This document shows, in pieces, positions 26,182 to 36,415 of a stretch of 64,000 nucleotides of DNA (its first letter is position 1; each line of letters opens with the position of its first letter). The notes under the pieces are model-generated. The model was not told where the DNA came from. It saw only the letters and a program-made list of their open reading frames with translations, and made no database searches. The translations under genes were made by a program, and so were the position numbers. Where the stretch lies: the NCBI GenBank assembly GCA_021307315.1, contig JAJSPD010000029.1, forward strand, positions 310,001-374,000, read 5' to 3'. Source of the DNA: Bisporella sp. PMI_857 (Eukaryota; Ascomycota; Leotiomycetes; Helotiales; Helotiaceae).

Positions 26182-26262
26182 CTTCTGCGATCACCTCTCT
26201 TCTGCGGTCACCCCTCTTCTACGATCGCCTCCCTTCTGCGATCACCCCCCTTCTACGATTCA
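26182..26262. repeat. 17-bp tandem repeat, about 4.8 copies
   Basis: Tandem units of the form CTTCTRCGRTCRCCYCY (for example CTTCTGCGATCACCTCT, then CTTCTGCGGTCACCCCT, CTTCTACGATCGCCTCC, CTTCTGCGATCACCCCC and a partial copy). Units diverge by 2-4 bases. It lies just upstream of the 2EXR remnant. Confidence 0.85.
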
Positions 26263-26328
26263 ACTTCTTTCTCCTTTCATAGCGGTATTCCCTGATTTCT
26301 TGAGGCAGACCGTTGATACGGCTCCTGA

Positions 26329-26526
26329 CGAGTTTATGGCGGACAAGCTTATGAATCTCGAAACCCTCAGAATTTCCCCCGATTCCACGAACTCCCATCA
26401 GAAATTCGAACACAGATCTGGCTTCTGTCCGCCGAAGAAGCTCGTTTAGTTCGAGCAAGGCCTAGCAGTTTCTCAATTGGTGAAAGGAGGTTCTTAGCAA
26501 ATCAAGGGGCGGCGACGAGTTCATAA
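26329..26526 (+). pseudogene. 2EXR-domain protein remnant
   Basis: A plus-strand frame reads NFPRFHELPSEIRTQIWLL followed by SAEEARLVRARP. This is the hallmark N-terminus of the fungal 2EXR (F-box-like) family (F-x2-F-x2-LP-x-EIR-x2-IW). No ATG precedes it in frame (an upstream TGA lies at 26326), and the frame stops at 26524-26526. Possible further fragments follow in other frames up to about 27440, where an open frame (27180-27440) could be its decayed C-terminus. Multiple stops make it a pseudogene; molecular function of the family is unknown. Confidence 0.65.
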
Positions 26527-29059
26527 TACCCAGAGTTACCGGGTGGGGAGTATTCGGTAGGGCATATGATATAACGGATATATTCTTTATAAGAAATTTT
26601 GACGCGCTTATAGAGTCGGAGTTGCTTGAATTCAAAGTACCTAGGCTTTGTCTCGCGACGGGGTGCGTCTCTTGACGCAGGGACTGACATTATTCCATGC
26701 TTCGTGACTCTTGCGCCAAGATTCTTTCTGGAAACTTTAGGTTTCAATAAAGGAAAAATATACAAACTAGCATAAAGATTGAGACTTTAATTCTCGCATC
26801 TTCTGGCAAAGTTAGTGGATCAAGAAAACCATGCTAAGGGACCTAAAATAGAACCTCACCTCCAGCACTTTCTTGAGGGTCCCGGTGGTCACCCCGCACA
26901 TTCTTGATGGAGACCACTTGTCTCTATACTTAGTACTACGGGCATCCACTTCTAGCCTATGACTATTGTTTAATACTTAATTCGTCACAACGAGACTGCA
27001 GTTTTCGGCTTCGTTGTTCAGGCATTCCATGAAGAGATTCTTCTCCTCTATATATGAAGGAAGGGATCTTCCTCATCCGCGCGGTCCAGAACTCCTGCTT
27101 TGCCAGGTGTGTTGGGTATGACTCCCAGACAAAGTGACGTTTCTTAACAGGTCCTGCCGATATTCCAGCATCGTTAAGTATGATGTCAGAAGGTGTGTCC
27201 CTCATCATAGCTCAATCATATCGCGGACAGATGAGGGAGAGCAATCCCTGGGACTTCTACGAACGCTTTCTCGAGGTGAAATCAGGACCAACTCTCGTTC
27301 TCTGTAACCTGGGCCGAGAAACCCGAGTGATGAAGATCTTCGAAAATATAGATGGACAACCTGGAACCGAACAAGGTTTCCCTCTACTTGAAATCCTTCA
27401 TCCGAGTATTTTTGGTATACGTGAACGCTATTTATTTTAAGACGAAGTCGTTGTGTTCACGGAGTTCGTCTGATTCTCGATCCAAGATCTTTTACTTCAC
27501 TGAAATTGTCGTAAGAATTGGGCTATGGGGTAGCTAGGGAGTGTTTTTACTTCATAGGTGTTAAATTTATATTGTGTTTGTTAATGTAGAATTGAGAACC
27601 GTTTTATGTGAGTTCGCCAAGTCATAGAAAGAATGAATTGATGGGTTGCAAGTCACGAGAGTTAGTGCCTTAAGCTTTCCTTTCACTGGTGAGGAGCCCT
27701 TCGTTCAACAGCACCAACCTGCACAGCACCAACCTTAACAGTGATATTTAGATGAGTTACTCAGAACGTGCCATTAACGGCAGCCACTCTTGAAGCTCAC
27801 AAGATCCTAATACGGTCCCATTCGCGACCCATTTTCACCCCATGCTCGTTTGAAAGGAGCAGCCAATTTGGTTAGAAGTCCTCCAAGGCCACAAGGTGTC
27901 CTAAAAAGGCCGGTGTCCAGTATGGGCTCCCCCGATTCTTAGCGTTAAATTTAGGATCATAGACAGCACTTTTTGGATGGTTATAACCAATCATCGATGG
28001 TCTCTGAGAATATGAGGCGACCTCATTCAGCCAGCAGCTTCTTGAAGGGACCATCTCTCGAGTTTAGCGAGCAGAGAGATTCCACACTCTGTTTTTCGAT
28101 CATCTTCCTCCTTTGTCTTCCCTCTCTTTAAATTTCTTCTTATCATTCACAATCGTCTTCTTACCTTCAAGTCATTTCTTATCTACACATCCATTCATTA
28201 GTATGGATACAAGCATAATATATGCTGTTGTCGTGGGCAGTAGCTTCTGTCACCTTCTTCGAATCAACGGATTCCCTTGGTTTGCCCGACTCATCAGATA
28301 TCTCTCGCCTCTCGTATCTCAGCATTTGATTACCGCAATGTTCTTGATCGACACCGGCTTCTAGGCCCATGGGGTCGAGCCGGTGTCATGATATAGCTAA
28401 TCTACCTCGCAGGGAATGCATCTTGCTTGAGGTTCTGGGACACGACTACCTCGCAAGCTGGACTTCAGGCTGGAACACTCGTTTCAGGGGCAAAAATGAT
28501 CGTAATGAAGAGTCTAGGGAGCAACTACAGTTAGGGTGAAGCCTGGTCACACCTAGGTTGAAGAGTTATTTTGAAAAAAGCTCTGGATATGAGGACTTTC
28601 TCTGGCTTTGTTTTGCCAGCCGAACATGTGATCGTAAAAGGCAATGGAAGTGTCATAGTCAGGGACCGAAAATCCTATGTGGTGAACCCCACACCAGCGC
28701 ATTTTGTTATGATAGTCTGGGGTCGTCTATTGTATTGAACGATAAAGTTAAAAAACTAGGATAATTAAAGACTCCGATGTATTGGACTTGTAGCGAGGTA
28801 TGGGTTCGAAGGGTCGATATAGGCGAGAATTGACGCCGGTCAACCGACAAAATATGGCAAGCATGTGTCACTACGACATTTCGGGTTTTGAGTTCTTCCG
28901 CTGACGTCTCAGGCGCACACGCCTCAGTGTGGGGTCACTGGCAGAGATGGTCTTTGGCTGACGGGTAATCATTGGACCCTACCAAAACGTCAATACGCTG
29001 GGAACCTCCTCCCTTCTGGTTACCTCCACTCCTACAAGAGCCAAATTATTCTATTAGCT
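26527..29059. other. Decayed, gene-poor stretch
   Basis: Apart from a possible continuation of the 2EXR remnant to 27440, I see no supported gene. It contains a 13-bp direct duplication (ACAGCACCAACCT, about 27709 and 27722) and a 10-bp inverted repeat GACACCGGCT...AGCCGGTGTC near 28351-28387. The end of the stretch is the promoter of the Rho-like gene. Confidence 0.45.
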
Positions 29060-29935
29060 ATGGCTATCATACATACCCGGAAGGCTATTCAAAGGTAAGT
29101 AGAACGCATCAAATGAGCCCCTGATGCCCTTGTATCAGTTGTCACACCTAGAGTCTGCAATAGAGAAGTGGTCGTGCCTTACCTTGATTGTAGGAAGCTG
29201 GTCATCATAGGCGATTCGGGCTGCGGGAAAACTACTTTGCTACGTGTTGCATTAGGAGAGCTCTCAACTGTAAAGATTCTTTCTTCAGCTCGTCGCAACG
29301 ATATTCTAACCAAGCGATAGTACCAAACAGGAGATGAGCCCCAAGACTGGCGAGAAAGAGTACCTTTCGAACAGAACCCTGGCTACGTAGAGAGCTATGC
29401 GCGAAATGAAAGCGATGATGGCACCCTAGTACGGCTCATACTATGGGACACAGCTGGCGCGTTTGATTATGGGAGATTAGAGCCACTCAAATATGTTAAG
29501 GCGCATATCCTCTTGATCGGCTTCCATATCGACTCGACGGACTCGCTATGTAACGTGGAAGAAAATGTCCAAATTCCTCATAACTCCCATTTTCTGTTGC
29601 TTAAAGAGAAAATTAATGATAAACTGCTAACACTCTACTCATAGTGGAAACGCGAAGCCACCCTTATGTGCCCCAAGATCCCAATCATCCTGGTTGGCCT
29701 TAAGAAAGATCTACGTGATAGTCATATAGCGAATGAAGGCATAACAAGAAGAGGAATGGGGTTAGTGACTACAACATCCGGCGAGGCGGTAGCGCAAAAG
29801 ATTGGGGCATGTAAATATCTGGAGTGTTCAAGTCTAACCGGAGAAGGCGTCGGAGAGGTTTTTGAGGCGGCAGCGCAGGCGACTCTCCTAGAACTGAGGA
29901 AAGAAAAGAGGGATATGCGCTGTGTTGTCCTATAA
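29060..29935 (+). CDS. Atypical Rho-family small GTPase
   Basis: Predicted membrane-anchored Rho-type GTPase of 215 residues from four exons: 29060-29094, 29194-29269, 29321-29566 and 29645-29935. It has G1 GDSGCGKTT, G3 WDTAGAFDY, G4 ILVGLKKDLR, G5 ECSSLTGEGV and a C-terminal CVVL box for geranylgeranylation. Odd points: the effector loop, normally VPTVFENYV in Rho proteins, is replaced by VPFEQNPGYV, so the Mg-binding Thr is not obvious. The catalytic Gln after DTAG is Ala. The P-loop differs from the Rho GDGACGKT. The third donor is GTCCAA, which is weak, although splicing there restores NVEENWKREAT as expected. It may be a constitutively GTP-bound paralogue or a gene beginning to decay. 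The first, second and fourth exons join with standard sites. Confidence 0.75.
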
Positions 29936-30028
29936 CTGCATTTTTCTTACTTCTACGGACCGTGGGCGAAAAGTGCACTGCAAACTCGCTGAGGTCATGC
30001 GTAACACGGATCATTATGCTTCTGGTGA

Positions 30029-30370
30029 GTGGTAGTGCGCAGTGCTGTCCTGCTACCTTCTAAACACCCTCCAGAAATGCCAAACCGAAGGTACTGCCTC
30101 CATCTCGCCCACCTCAACTGCCTTTCTGCCTTCGACTCCCATCTCGAAGCATTCATGCCGCAAACCGTATGGGCAGGCTCCTGTCGCTCATGGTTTAAGA
30201 ATGGCAAAGAGACAGGGCCCGTAACGGCTTTGCACCATGGGAGTAGATTGCATTGGTTCCACATGCTGGAGAAGTTCCGGGGTGAAGACTTTAAGTATGC
30301 CTATGAGAAGGGGCAGAGATTTGGGTACTTGGGGAATGGGTTTAGTACGAAGGAATTAGGAGAGGGATAA
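30029..30370 (+). pseudogene. C-terminal fragment of a Baeyer-Villiger-type FAD monooxygenase
   Basis: The frame encodes TVWAGSCRSWFKNGKETG then PVTALHHGSRLHWFHMLEKF and RFGYLGNGFSTKE. These are the last roughly 80 residues of fungal cyclohexanone/steroid-type flavin monooxygenases. The FAD and NADPH domains are absent upstream, where the Rho-like gene ends 94 bp away, so this is a detached terminal exon. The reading frame itself is unbroken, suggesting a recent truncation or rearrangement. Confidence 0.8.
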
Positions 30371-31154
30371 GAGTTGGTATATTGGTAATTTGAATGTGAA
30401 GCTTTAGTTGAAATTCTGCTGAAGATCAGATTCAATAAAGGGATCCGCTAGAACAGAGACACGGCTGACTGTTCTCTTGAAGCAATGCAAAAGCCGTATT
30501 GAGATTCATTGAAAATGAGATTGTCACTTATTAATTGATATCCATCATTCTCTATGAGCAGTTTATATTGACGCTCTTGGTTCTCTTTGTTACACCAAGA
30601 TGACAACTCCCTCGGTACCTGCTCATCACCATGAAGACGAAGATGAGGGGTGGTCCCAAAATGCCTTAGACTCCCTTTCGTGCTCATTGTTAAGAATCTT
30701 TGCTAATATAAGGAACGATTGACGTGGCGTAACTTTGTTGAGCTCCTAAAGCTGGCTGATAGCAACCTGCAATTCCATGCTCATCTCCATCTTTTTACTT
30801 AACTACTATTTGTATTTCGCACTAGCTAGTAAGAGGACTTCCGGCTAAAGCCGATGGAAGTTTGAGGCAAGAAAAGGTGTAGGGATAGAGTAAGCCTCTC
30901 TTTCTTCAGGCTTCAAGTCATTCTAGTGAATGTTTGAAAGCGACTACTAACCGGGCGGTCATGGCTGACATACTTGCCGCTACCTCGAGCAGATCTAACT
31001 GTGTGAAACGATTATCGGAGGGAGTCATCTTGTGAGCGTAGGTAGTCAGGAAGTGAGGTAATCGGCGCTGGGATGAGGACTTGGAAGTGAGATTAGGTCT
31101 GGCGAAAGGAAGGGTTGAAGTAGGTGGCATACTTGCCTGGGTGTTATTTGGGAG

Positions 31155-31272
31155 ATGGTCGAAGACTGCCTGAGATGGAGGGCAGCAGAATGTGGCTCCC
31201 TCAGACCATCACATCGATGGGTGATTCCACCGCAGCATTTAATTGACCATTTCCTTAATCTAAGGCATAGTA
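31155..31272 (+). repeat. Dispersed repeat, copy A
   Basis: This stretch matches, in opposite orientation, 48363-48503. Shared blocks include GACTGCCTGAGA, GAGGGCAGCAGAAT, TGGCTCCCTCAGA, CATCGATGG and CTAAGGCATAGT in the same order. A third, shorter copy is at 48893-48927. Homology was judged by eye and is imperfect. Confidence 0.7.
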
Positions 31273-31719
31273 TGTCTCTTGTGTGTTTACAGGGCTATGT
31301 ACAGGGCTGTCATGGATTCACTAGGTGGACAGTGGTTGGGCACGGAATCAGAGACTATACGATAGGTGGTAGTAGGCCGTCAAGGTCCTGAGCGATCTGT
31401 CTTGACTGAGGTTCTATGCAAGACAGGGCTTCCTCCCTCTGGATAGAAGCCTCGTGCTTAACTTAAACAAGGATCTCTTACTGTATATACTCAATGACTG
31501 TGATTGCATTTGCGAACCACTGCCACATTACTGACGGGAAAGCCTATTGGTCTGTACTTGGACTGATCAAGCACCAGGCTTCAGGGCAATTATGGTTCGC
31601 GTGTAGATTTCATGATGCACGCACGATGGCCGGAAGTGTATGTGCATCATTTGGAACCACCTTCTTCCAATCATTCAAAGTATAGTGTTTGTTGGCGACT
31701 GCCCATTCAAGTATAGGAG

Positions 31720-31832
31720 AGGCACTTTTTCGGTGAAAAGGATGTTTTCGCTCTGCTGATTGGTTCAATCTCATCTTTCACAGAAAAAGCTGCTGGGTTT
31801 GTATGGATCCACTTTCCGCCGAAAAAGAGCCT
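31720..31832. repeat. Short MITE-like element with terminal inverted repeats
   Basis: AGGCACTTTTTCGGTG at 31720-31735 is the inverted match (two mismatches) of CGCCGAAAAAGAGCCT at 31817-31832, enclosing about 80 bp. No clear target-site duplication is seen. Confidence 0.5.
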
Positions 31833-32571
31833 GACTACTATTTTGATTCGGATGATGACTCTTTTTAGCAGGCTATGAAGGGTTATGGAGTTCATAGTGT
31901 GTACTACGTATTGAATATGCAATCCTAAGTTGTGTCTTGCCGATTCTGCCTAGATCGTGAAGAACAACTCCGTCGCTGCTAAGTATCCTGCACACCTTAC
32001 GTGCTTTACACAGTCGCTTTTTCAACTATCTCCTTCTTCCGTCAGCGATTCGTCATCGCCAGCCTGGCTACCACCGCTATATATTGCCATACTACTAAAA
32101 GACTCCGTTCGACAACAGAGGTGACAGTTACACTGCTCTAGATTTCCTCACGGTAGTTCTCCCACAAGTACGCCGGCCTGTCTTTGTTGCTTCGTACCCG
32201 TGCTTCATGGGAACGCCGAGTTGGTACGGCATGGAGTTTCGATACTAGGTTTCAAGAAAAAGGTGGACAAGGTGATGCTCTGCAGGGCGGAGAGACTCAT
32301 ATATATACTCATGGGGACACGAAGCCCCAATCGGCTCCGGGTCCTAGTACGGCTGGCTAGCCAGATTCGGGCAATGTCTTTGTCGCGCAAGACCGAGAGC
32401 TATTGTGCGCGCACACGATTGATCAAAAACGCCACCTCAGCAAAACGACATAATTCAACAGTCCAGGATTGGAAATACATAGGCGATTTCCATGATTCCT
32501 GCTGAAAAATAGATTAGATGAAGAAAGAGAACGAAATACACCACTGGAGATCACAAGCAACCATCTAGACC

Positions 32572-35500
32572 TCAAAAGTAGGCATTCTCATTATCAGTCG
32601 CCGCAGTCCCCTTGAAATCGTTTTCAAAGATCATACCAATATCAAGGACCGTGTGCAGGTGATCCATTGCCAAGTCGACTCTGTCAAACTCTGCCAAATC
32701 ATGTGCAGCATGCACTGCATTCTTGATCTGTGCAGGTATATTTGTTAACAAGAGGCGTTAGTTCAGGTTACAGAAGACAGCTTACTTCTCGTCCATTCAG
32801 CTTACGCTGTGCCAGATCCTGGAGCTCAGTGTCACTAAAAGAAACTACCCTGCCCTCTGCGTTTGGCTTCGTCAGAAAGCTTTCCCAAATGCTCAATCTG
32901 GTATCAACCCCTAGAGGGCTATGGGCAAGTCCAATGTATATTCTGCTCTGTACAGTGTCGTCGAACTCTGTCACCCGATTGGTTGTGAGAAGCATAATCC
33001 CTGAAAAATACTCAAGCTTGCGTAGGAAAACCGCAACCAGAGCATTTTTTTGAGAGTTATCAGACCTTCGGCGGAGAAATGAATCAGCGTCGTCGAGGAG
33101 CAAGCAAGGTATTCCAATGGCTAGCCACATCAAAATTCTTTGACAGGCGCGAATCGAGGTCTGATGAGTTTTGACCAGTGAAGGAACTAGTATGGCGATA
33201 TTTAGTGATATTGAGTCTCGAGTCATATGAGATCGACTTTTTGATACTACGCTAGTATTAGTATGAGATATCTCGTGAAGCGCTAGTGTTAGTATAGGGG
33301 GTATTCCTGAACTGTTCTACGTACTACATAAGTATGTTCAAACCAAGACCTTTTCCCTTGACGAAGTCGTCAAATGCGTGGGCCTTTTTACAGCTCGAGT
33401 GTCGGGTGGCCAGAGCTTGAATGAGCTTCTTCGATCTAGATGCGATCTGTAGCTGATCGAAACGGAGCCATCCCAGCAGATGTCTGAAATATCTGCGACG
33501 GCAAACTCCACGTTGGGGAGGTCAGTCGGCAATATACAGAAGCTCTCTGGCGGGACGAACTTACACCACAGCTTGTTTTCTAGACAGTAGCCTAGGCTGC
33601 AGACTAGATACTCTTCGGTAGTTAAATTGTAAATGTCAACACCCTTCTTCAGAGCCGATTCGTCAAGCTGAGTGCTAGGCACGTCATCCAAGTCTAGCCA
33701 TATGTTGATGTCTCCAGAACGCTTAAATATGCTTGGTCTGGTGTAGTTGGGATTATCTTCATGGAATTTGACTGGGTATACCATGATTCTTCCATTAATA
33801 GTGATTCTGACGGGCTCCCCTTTCTTCATCTGGAGGGCTCTTCCATTGTACTGCCGATGCTGAATTCCCGTCAAAGAGCAGAACTTGCGGCCGCACTCAA
33901 CAAGCTTCTCTGTGATAGCCTCCTTTTCGCTGTGATAATGAAGTGGGAAGGCATCGAGGGAGCTGATAGGTTTAGATCCATGGAATTTCAAAATTGTTGT
34001 CTCAATTGGAACCTTCCCCACAATCTTCCCGTCAAAGTCTAGATAGCTCCCTTTGATGTGGAGGTATTCTACTCCGGCCATGGTAGTCTCCTCTGTGGCA
34101 GACTCGTACTTGATGCACCTTGGCTTTTCCGTTCCCTGGCACGTGGTGTAGACTAACGTGTTTGCCTTGAAAAGGGCCCAAAGTAGGTCGTAAGTGATCT
34201 CTTTGGCCTTAAAGAGTGCATCAAGTCGTTGCCTGACATCTGAGTAGGATGTCTTGATATAGTCGATAAGAATGGTGGTGTGTTCATTGCTTGATCAGTT
34301 CTCAGGCTCAATTCTGTCGCGACATGACTCAATCTCAGGGAGAAAGCTGTAGAGAATGTTCCGCTCTATCTATAGCAGCATAAGCCTCAATTCATTTTTC
34401 TGCCTAAGAATGGATGCTTACCGAGAGCTTTTCCTCCATAATACTGATCCCAGAGACCTCATGAAGAACCTTCTTCAAGGCGTCTCGAAGCATGAATGAC
34501 TTGATGTCAATAAAATGCGTGGTTTCTTTGCTCTTTTTATCTTTACGATTATTAGCATATAAATTTCGCTTCAGAGAAATACATACCAACCCGCCCACGA
34601 ACTACAAACAGTGTAGTAAGAAAAAATCAAAATAATCAATTATAATCAATTATAATTATGATTATTTATATATAGTGTCACATTTTGTCCTTGAATAGCG
34701 CGTGACTTACTGTAGCCGAGCTTTCAGAGCTTTTCACATATATAAAGCTGGCTTTTTTCGAGCTTTTTTCGAGCTTTTTTAGCTTTAGATTCTTTTGTAT
34801 TATACTACTGTTGCTTATTGTATTTGTAAATGCACAGCGCGTGCCGTAACAAATTTATAAAAAAATTAATTTCTAATAGTAAAGTCACGTGTTAGGTCCA
34901 CTTTTAAATCAATTGTAATCAATTATAATCCTTGATTTTGATTTTGATTTTGATTATAGAATTTTATTTTGATTATGATTATGATTATGAGTCTGGTAAA
35001 TTGATTATAATTGATTTTCCTACACTGACTACAAACATGTATTGATCAAAGTTGTTAATACCTTTTGGTTTTGGGCTTTCTACAGCGCTGTACTTGTATG
35101 CCTTCTCATCCCAGCTACATACCAATATCCGTTAGTGGTTGCATAGATAAGCCAATTCGGAAACTCACATTTCATCCACTTCTTTAAATTCCAGTAATGA
35201 GGCGCGGGCAACCACTGAAGAATTAAGCTTGGGTCCATCGGAGACGTCAGCGCTGTCCTCTGAGTTCTTGTCAATGAGCTTGAGGAAGAGATGCTCGAGA
35301 TCCTGCGTCAGGAGATGCAGACTATCGAGCGGTTCACATTCGACAACAAGTGCTGGTGATTTCGCGGAACATGTACAGCAGAGAATTGAAGAATCTGGAG
35401 CTGCGGTAGATGTCTCTGCTGTGAGGAAGGCTATCCCTATAGCCTGGACATCGACTGGATCATGTACTGGAAGAACTTCAGGAGACATATGAGAACAGTG

Positions 35501-35599
35501 ACCTCGGCATTCACCCGCATGGGGCTGGTTTGTGTGACGGCCAGTGGCAAGGGGGTGCTGACAGTGGAAGGTCAGCAGCGAGCTGGAGCCTTGCGCCAT
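32572..35599 (-). pseudogene. Broken AAA-ATPase (DUF7025-AAA type)
   Basis: Relic of the large fungal AAA-ATPase family with an N-terminal DUF7025-like region. Recognisable parts, 5' to 3': FDQYMFVVRGRV-DKKSKE (exons joined across an intron), HFIDIKSFMLRDALKKVL, ITYDLLWALFKANTLVYTTC, a beta-rich DUF7025 part (to about 33340), the Walker B segment CLLLDDADSFLRRR, sensor LLTTNRV, FDDTVQSRIYIGL and, after a last intron, IKNAVHAAHDLAEFD. Lesions: a stop at 34295-34297 inside the DUF7025 part, no Walker A (G-x4-GKT) between 33240 and 33340 where it should lie, and a transposable element in an exon (34609-35027). Exon limits upstream of 35165 are uncertain. It was surely functional once and is not now. 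Confidence 0.8.
34609..35027. mobile_element. hAT-like non-autonomous element (MITE) with 8-bp target duplication
   Basis: A 419-bp AT-rich insertion. Ends are inverted: CAGTGTAG at the left and CTACACTG at the right, both continuing into AAAATCAA/TTGATTTT and ATAATCAATTATAATCAAT-type repeats. It is flanked on both sides by the direct repeat ACTACAAA (34601-34608 and 35028-35035). An 8-bp duplication with CAGTG termini is the hallmark of the hAT superfamily. No transposase frame is present. Removing the element and one duplicate restores codons F-V-V-R of the AAA-ATPase exon, so it inserted into coding sequence. It contains GCTTTTTTCGA direct repeats and (GATTTT)n/(GATTAT)n runs. Confidence 0.9.
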
Positions 35600-35682
35600 C
35601 GACTACGCCGCTGTGGGTTATCGCCGCCTTGGTGGTCGGCGACAATACAATCAGAAATGCATGTGGTTCCGGAGCCCAAGCC

Positions 35683-36415
35683 CTAACCGTTCGCTATGTC
35701 GCTATCTGTAATGTGTGGAGAAGAGGAATCGCATTTAGCGAGGTCGACTTCAAGATTGCTATAGTCGGTTTCAGACTCGGCGCCTGCAGATTCGTCGTCA
35801 CTGAGTATAATCGAATCTGGCATTGTGTGAGTATGAAGTCCTGGCCGAAATGAGAGACGCAGTATGCTTACCTCGACTGCCTCCTGCCGTGGAGCGGCTA
35901 GAATTAGTAGGACTGCCACCTCGAGTTCCATCATTAACCATGTTCGCCGCCATTCTACCGTAGTCTGTGTCTACGCTTGTTTGTCCCTTCTGTTGCATGC
36001 CGGACAGGAGCTCATCGATATCGACAAAGCCGTCGTGGTCATCATCGTCTAGATCCGCGCTTGCTGGCAGACTCTTTTGCCGTGTGCCCGACAAGAGCTC
36101 CTCTATGTCCGGGAAGTCGTCGCCGTTATCGCCGCTGCGATTCGGAAGATTCCGTGAGGCTGTGAAGGCTTCTCCATGCTGTTAGAAGTTATAATCCCAG
36201 CGCAAATTACGGTACATACCTTGCTTATCATTTCTGCAATGACGATCTGAAGTGTGCGGTTTCGGCGATAGAGTGCTGACAAGTGTGGCGGTTTGGCGAG
36301 CAGGAAGAGACGCAATAGATCCTGGAGGAAGATGTGGAGCCGTAACTGTTCCTGAGAAACGAAGAGGCTGGCTGCTTGAGGCCGAGGGAGGTTGGTAAAA
36401 CAAAATGTTGTCCAT
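35683..36415 (-). CDS. Hypothetical acidic protein with duplicated DIEELLSG motif
   Basis: Unrecognised protein read as three segments: a start at ATG 36415 with a P/S-rich N-terminus, a middle part with FPDIEELLSGTRQK and then VDIDELLSGMQQKG (the same motif twice, about 30 residues apart, each in an acidic context), and a last exon SIILSDDESAGAESETDYSN ending at 35683. The intron near 35850-35885 splices cleanly. The first one (36179-36219, 41 nt) has good borders but leaves the two frames off by one, so either the splice differs or the gene carries a frameshift. It abuts the AAA-ATPase relic and may be part of the same decayed locus. Confidence 0.4.

Larger units (their letters stand above)
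30371..32571. other. Gene-free, repeat-containing stretch
   Basis: No coding sequence supported. It contains one copy of a dispersed repeat (31155-31272) and a short terminal-inverted-repeat element (31720-31832), described separately. Confidence 0.5.

Noticed and set aside
28351..28387. 10-bp stem GACACCGGCT/AGCCGGTGTC resembling a bacterial terminator
   Set aside because: The genome is fungal and no gene ends here, so a rho-independent terminator call is not meaningful.
29636..29666. Stop codon before the last Rho exon as evidence of a pseudogene
   Set aside because: The stop lies in an intron with a good branch and acceptor; splicing restores the conserved junction.
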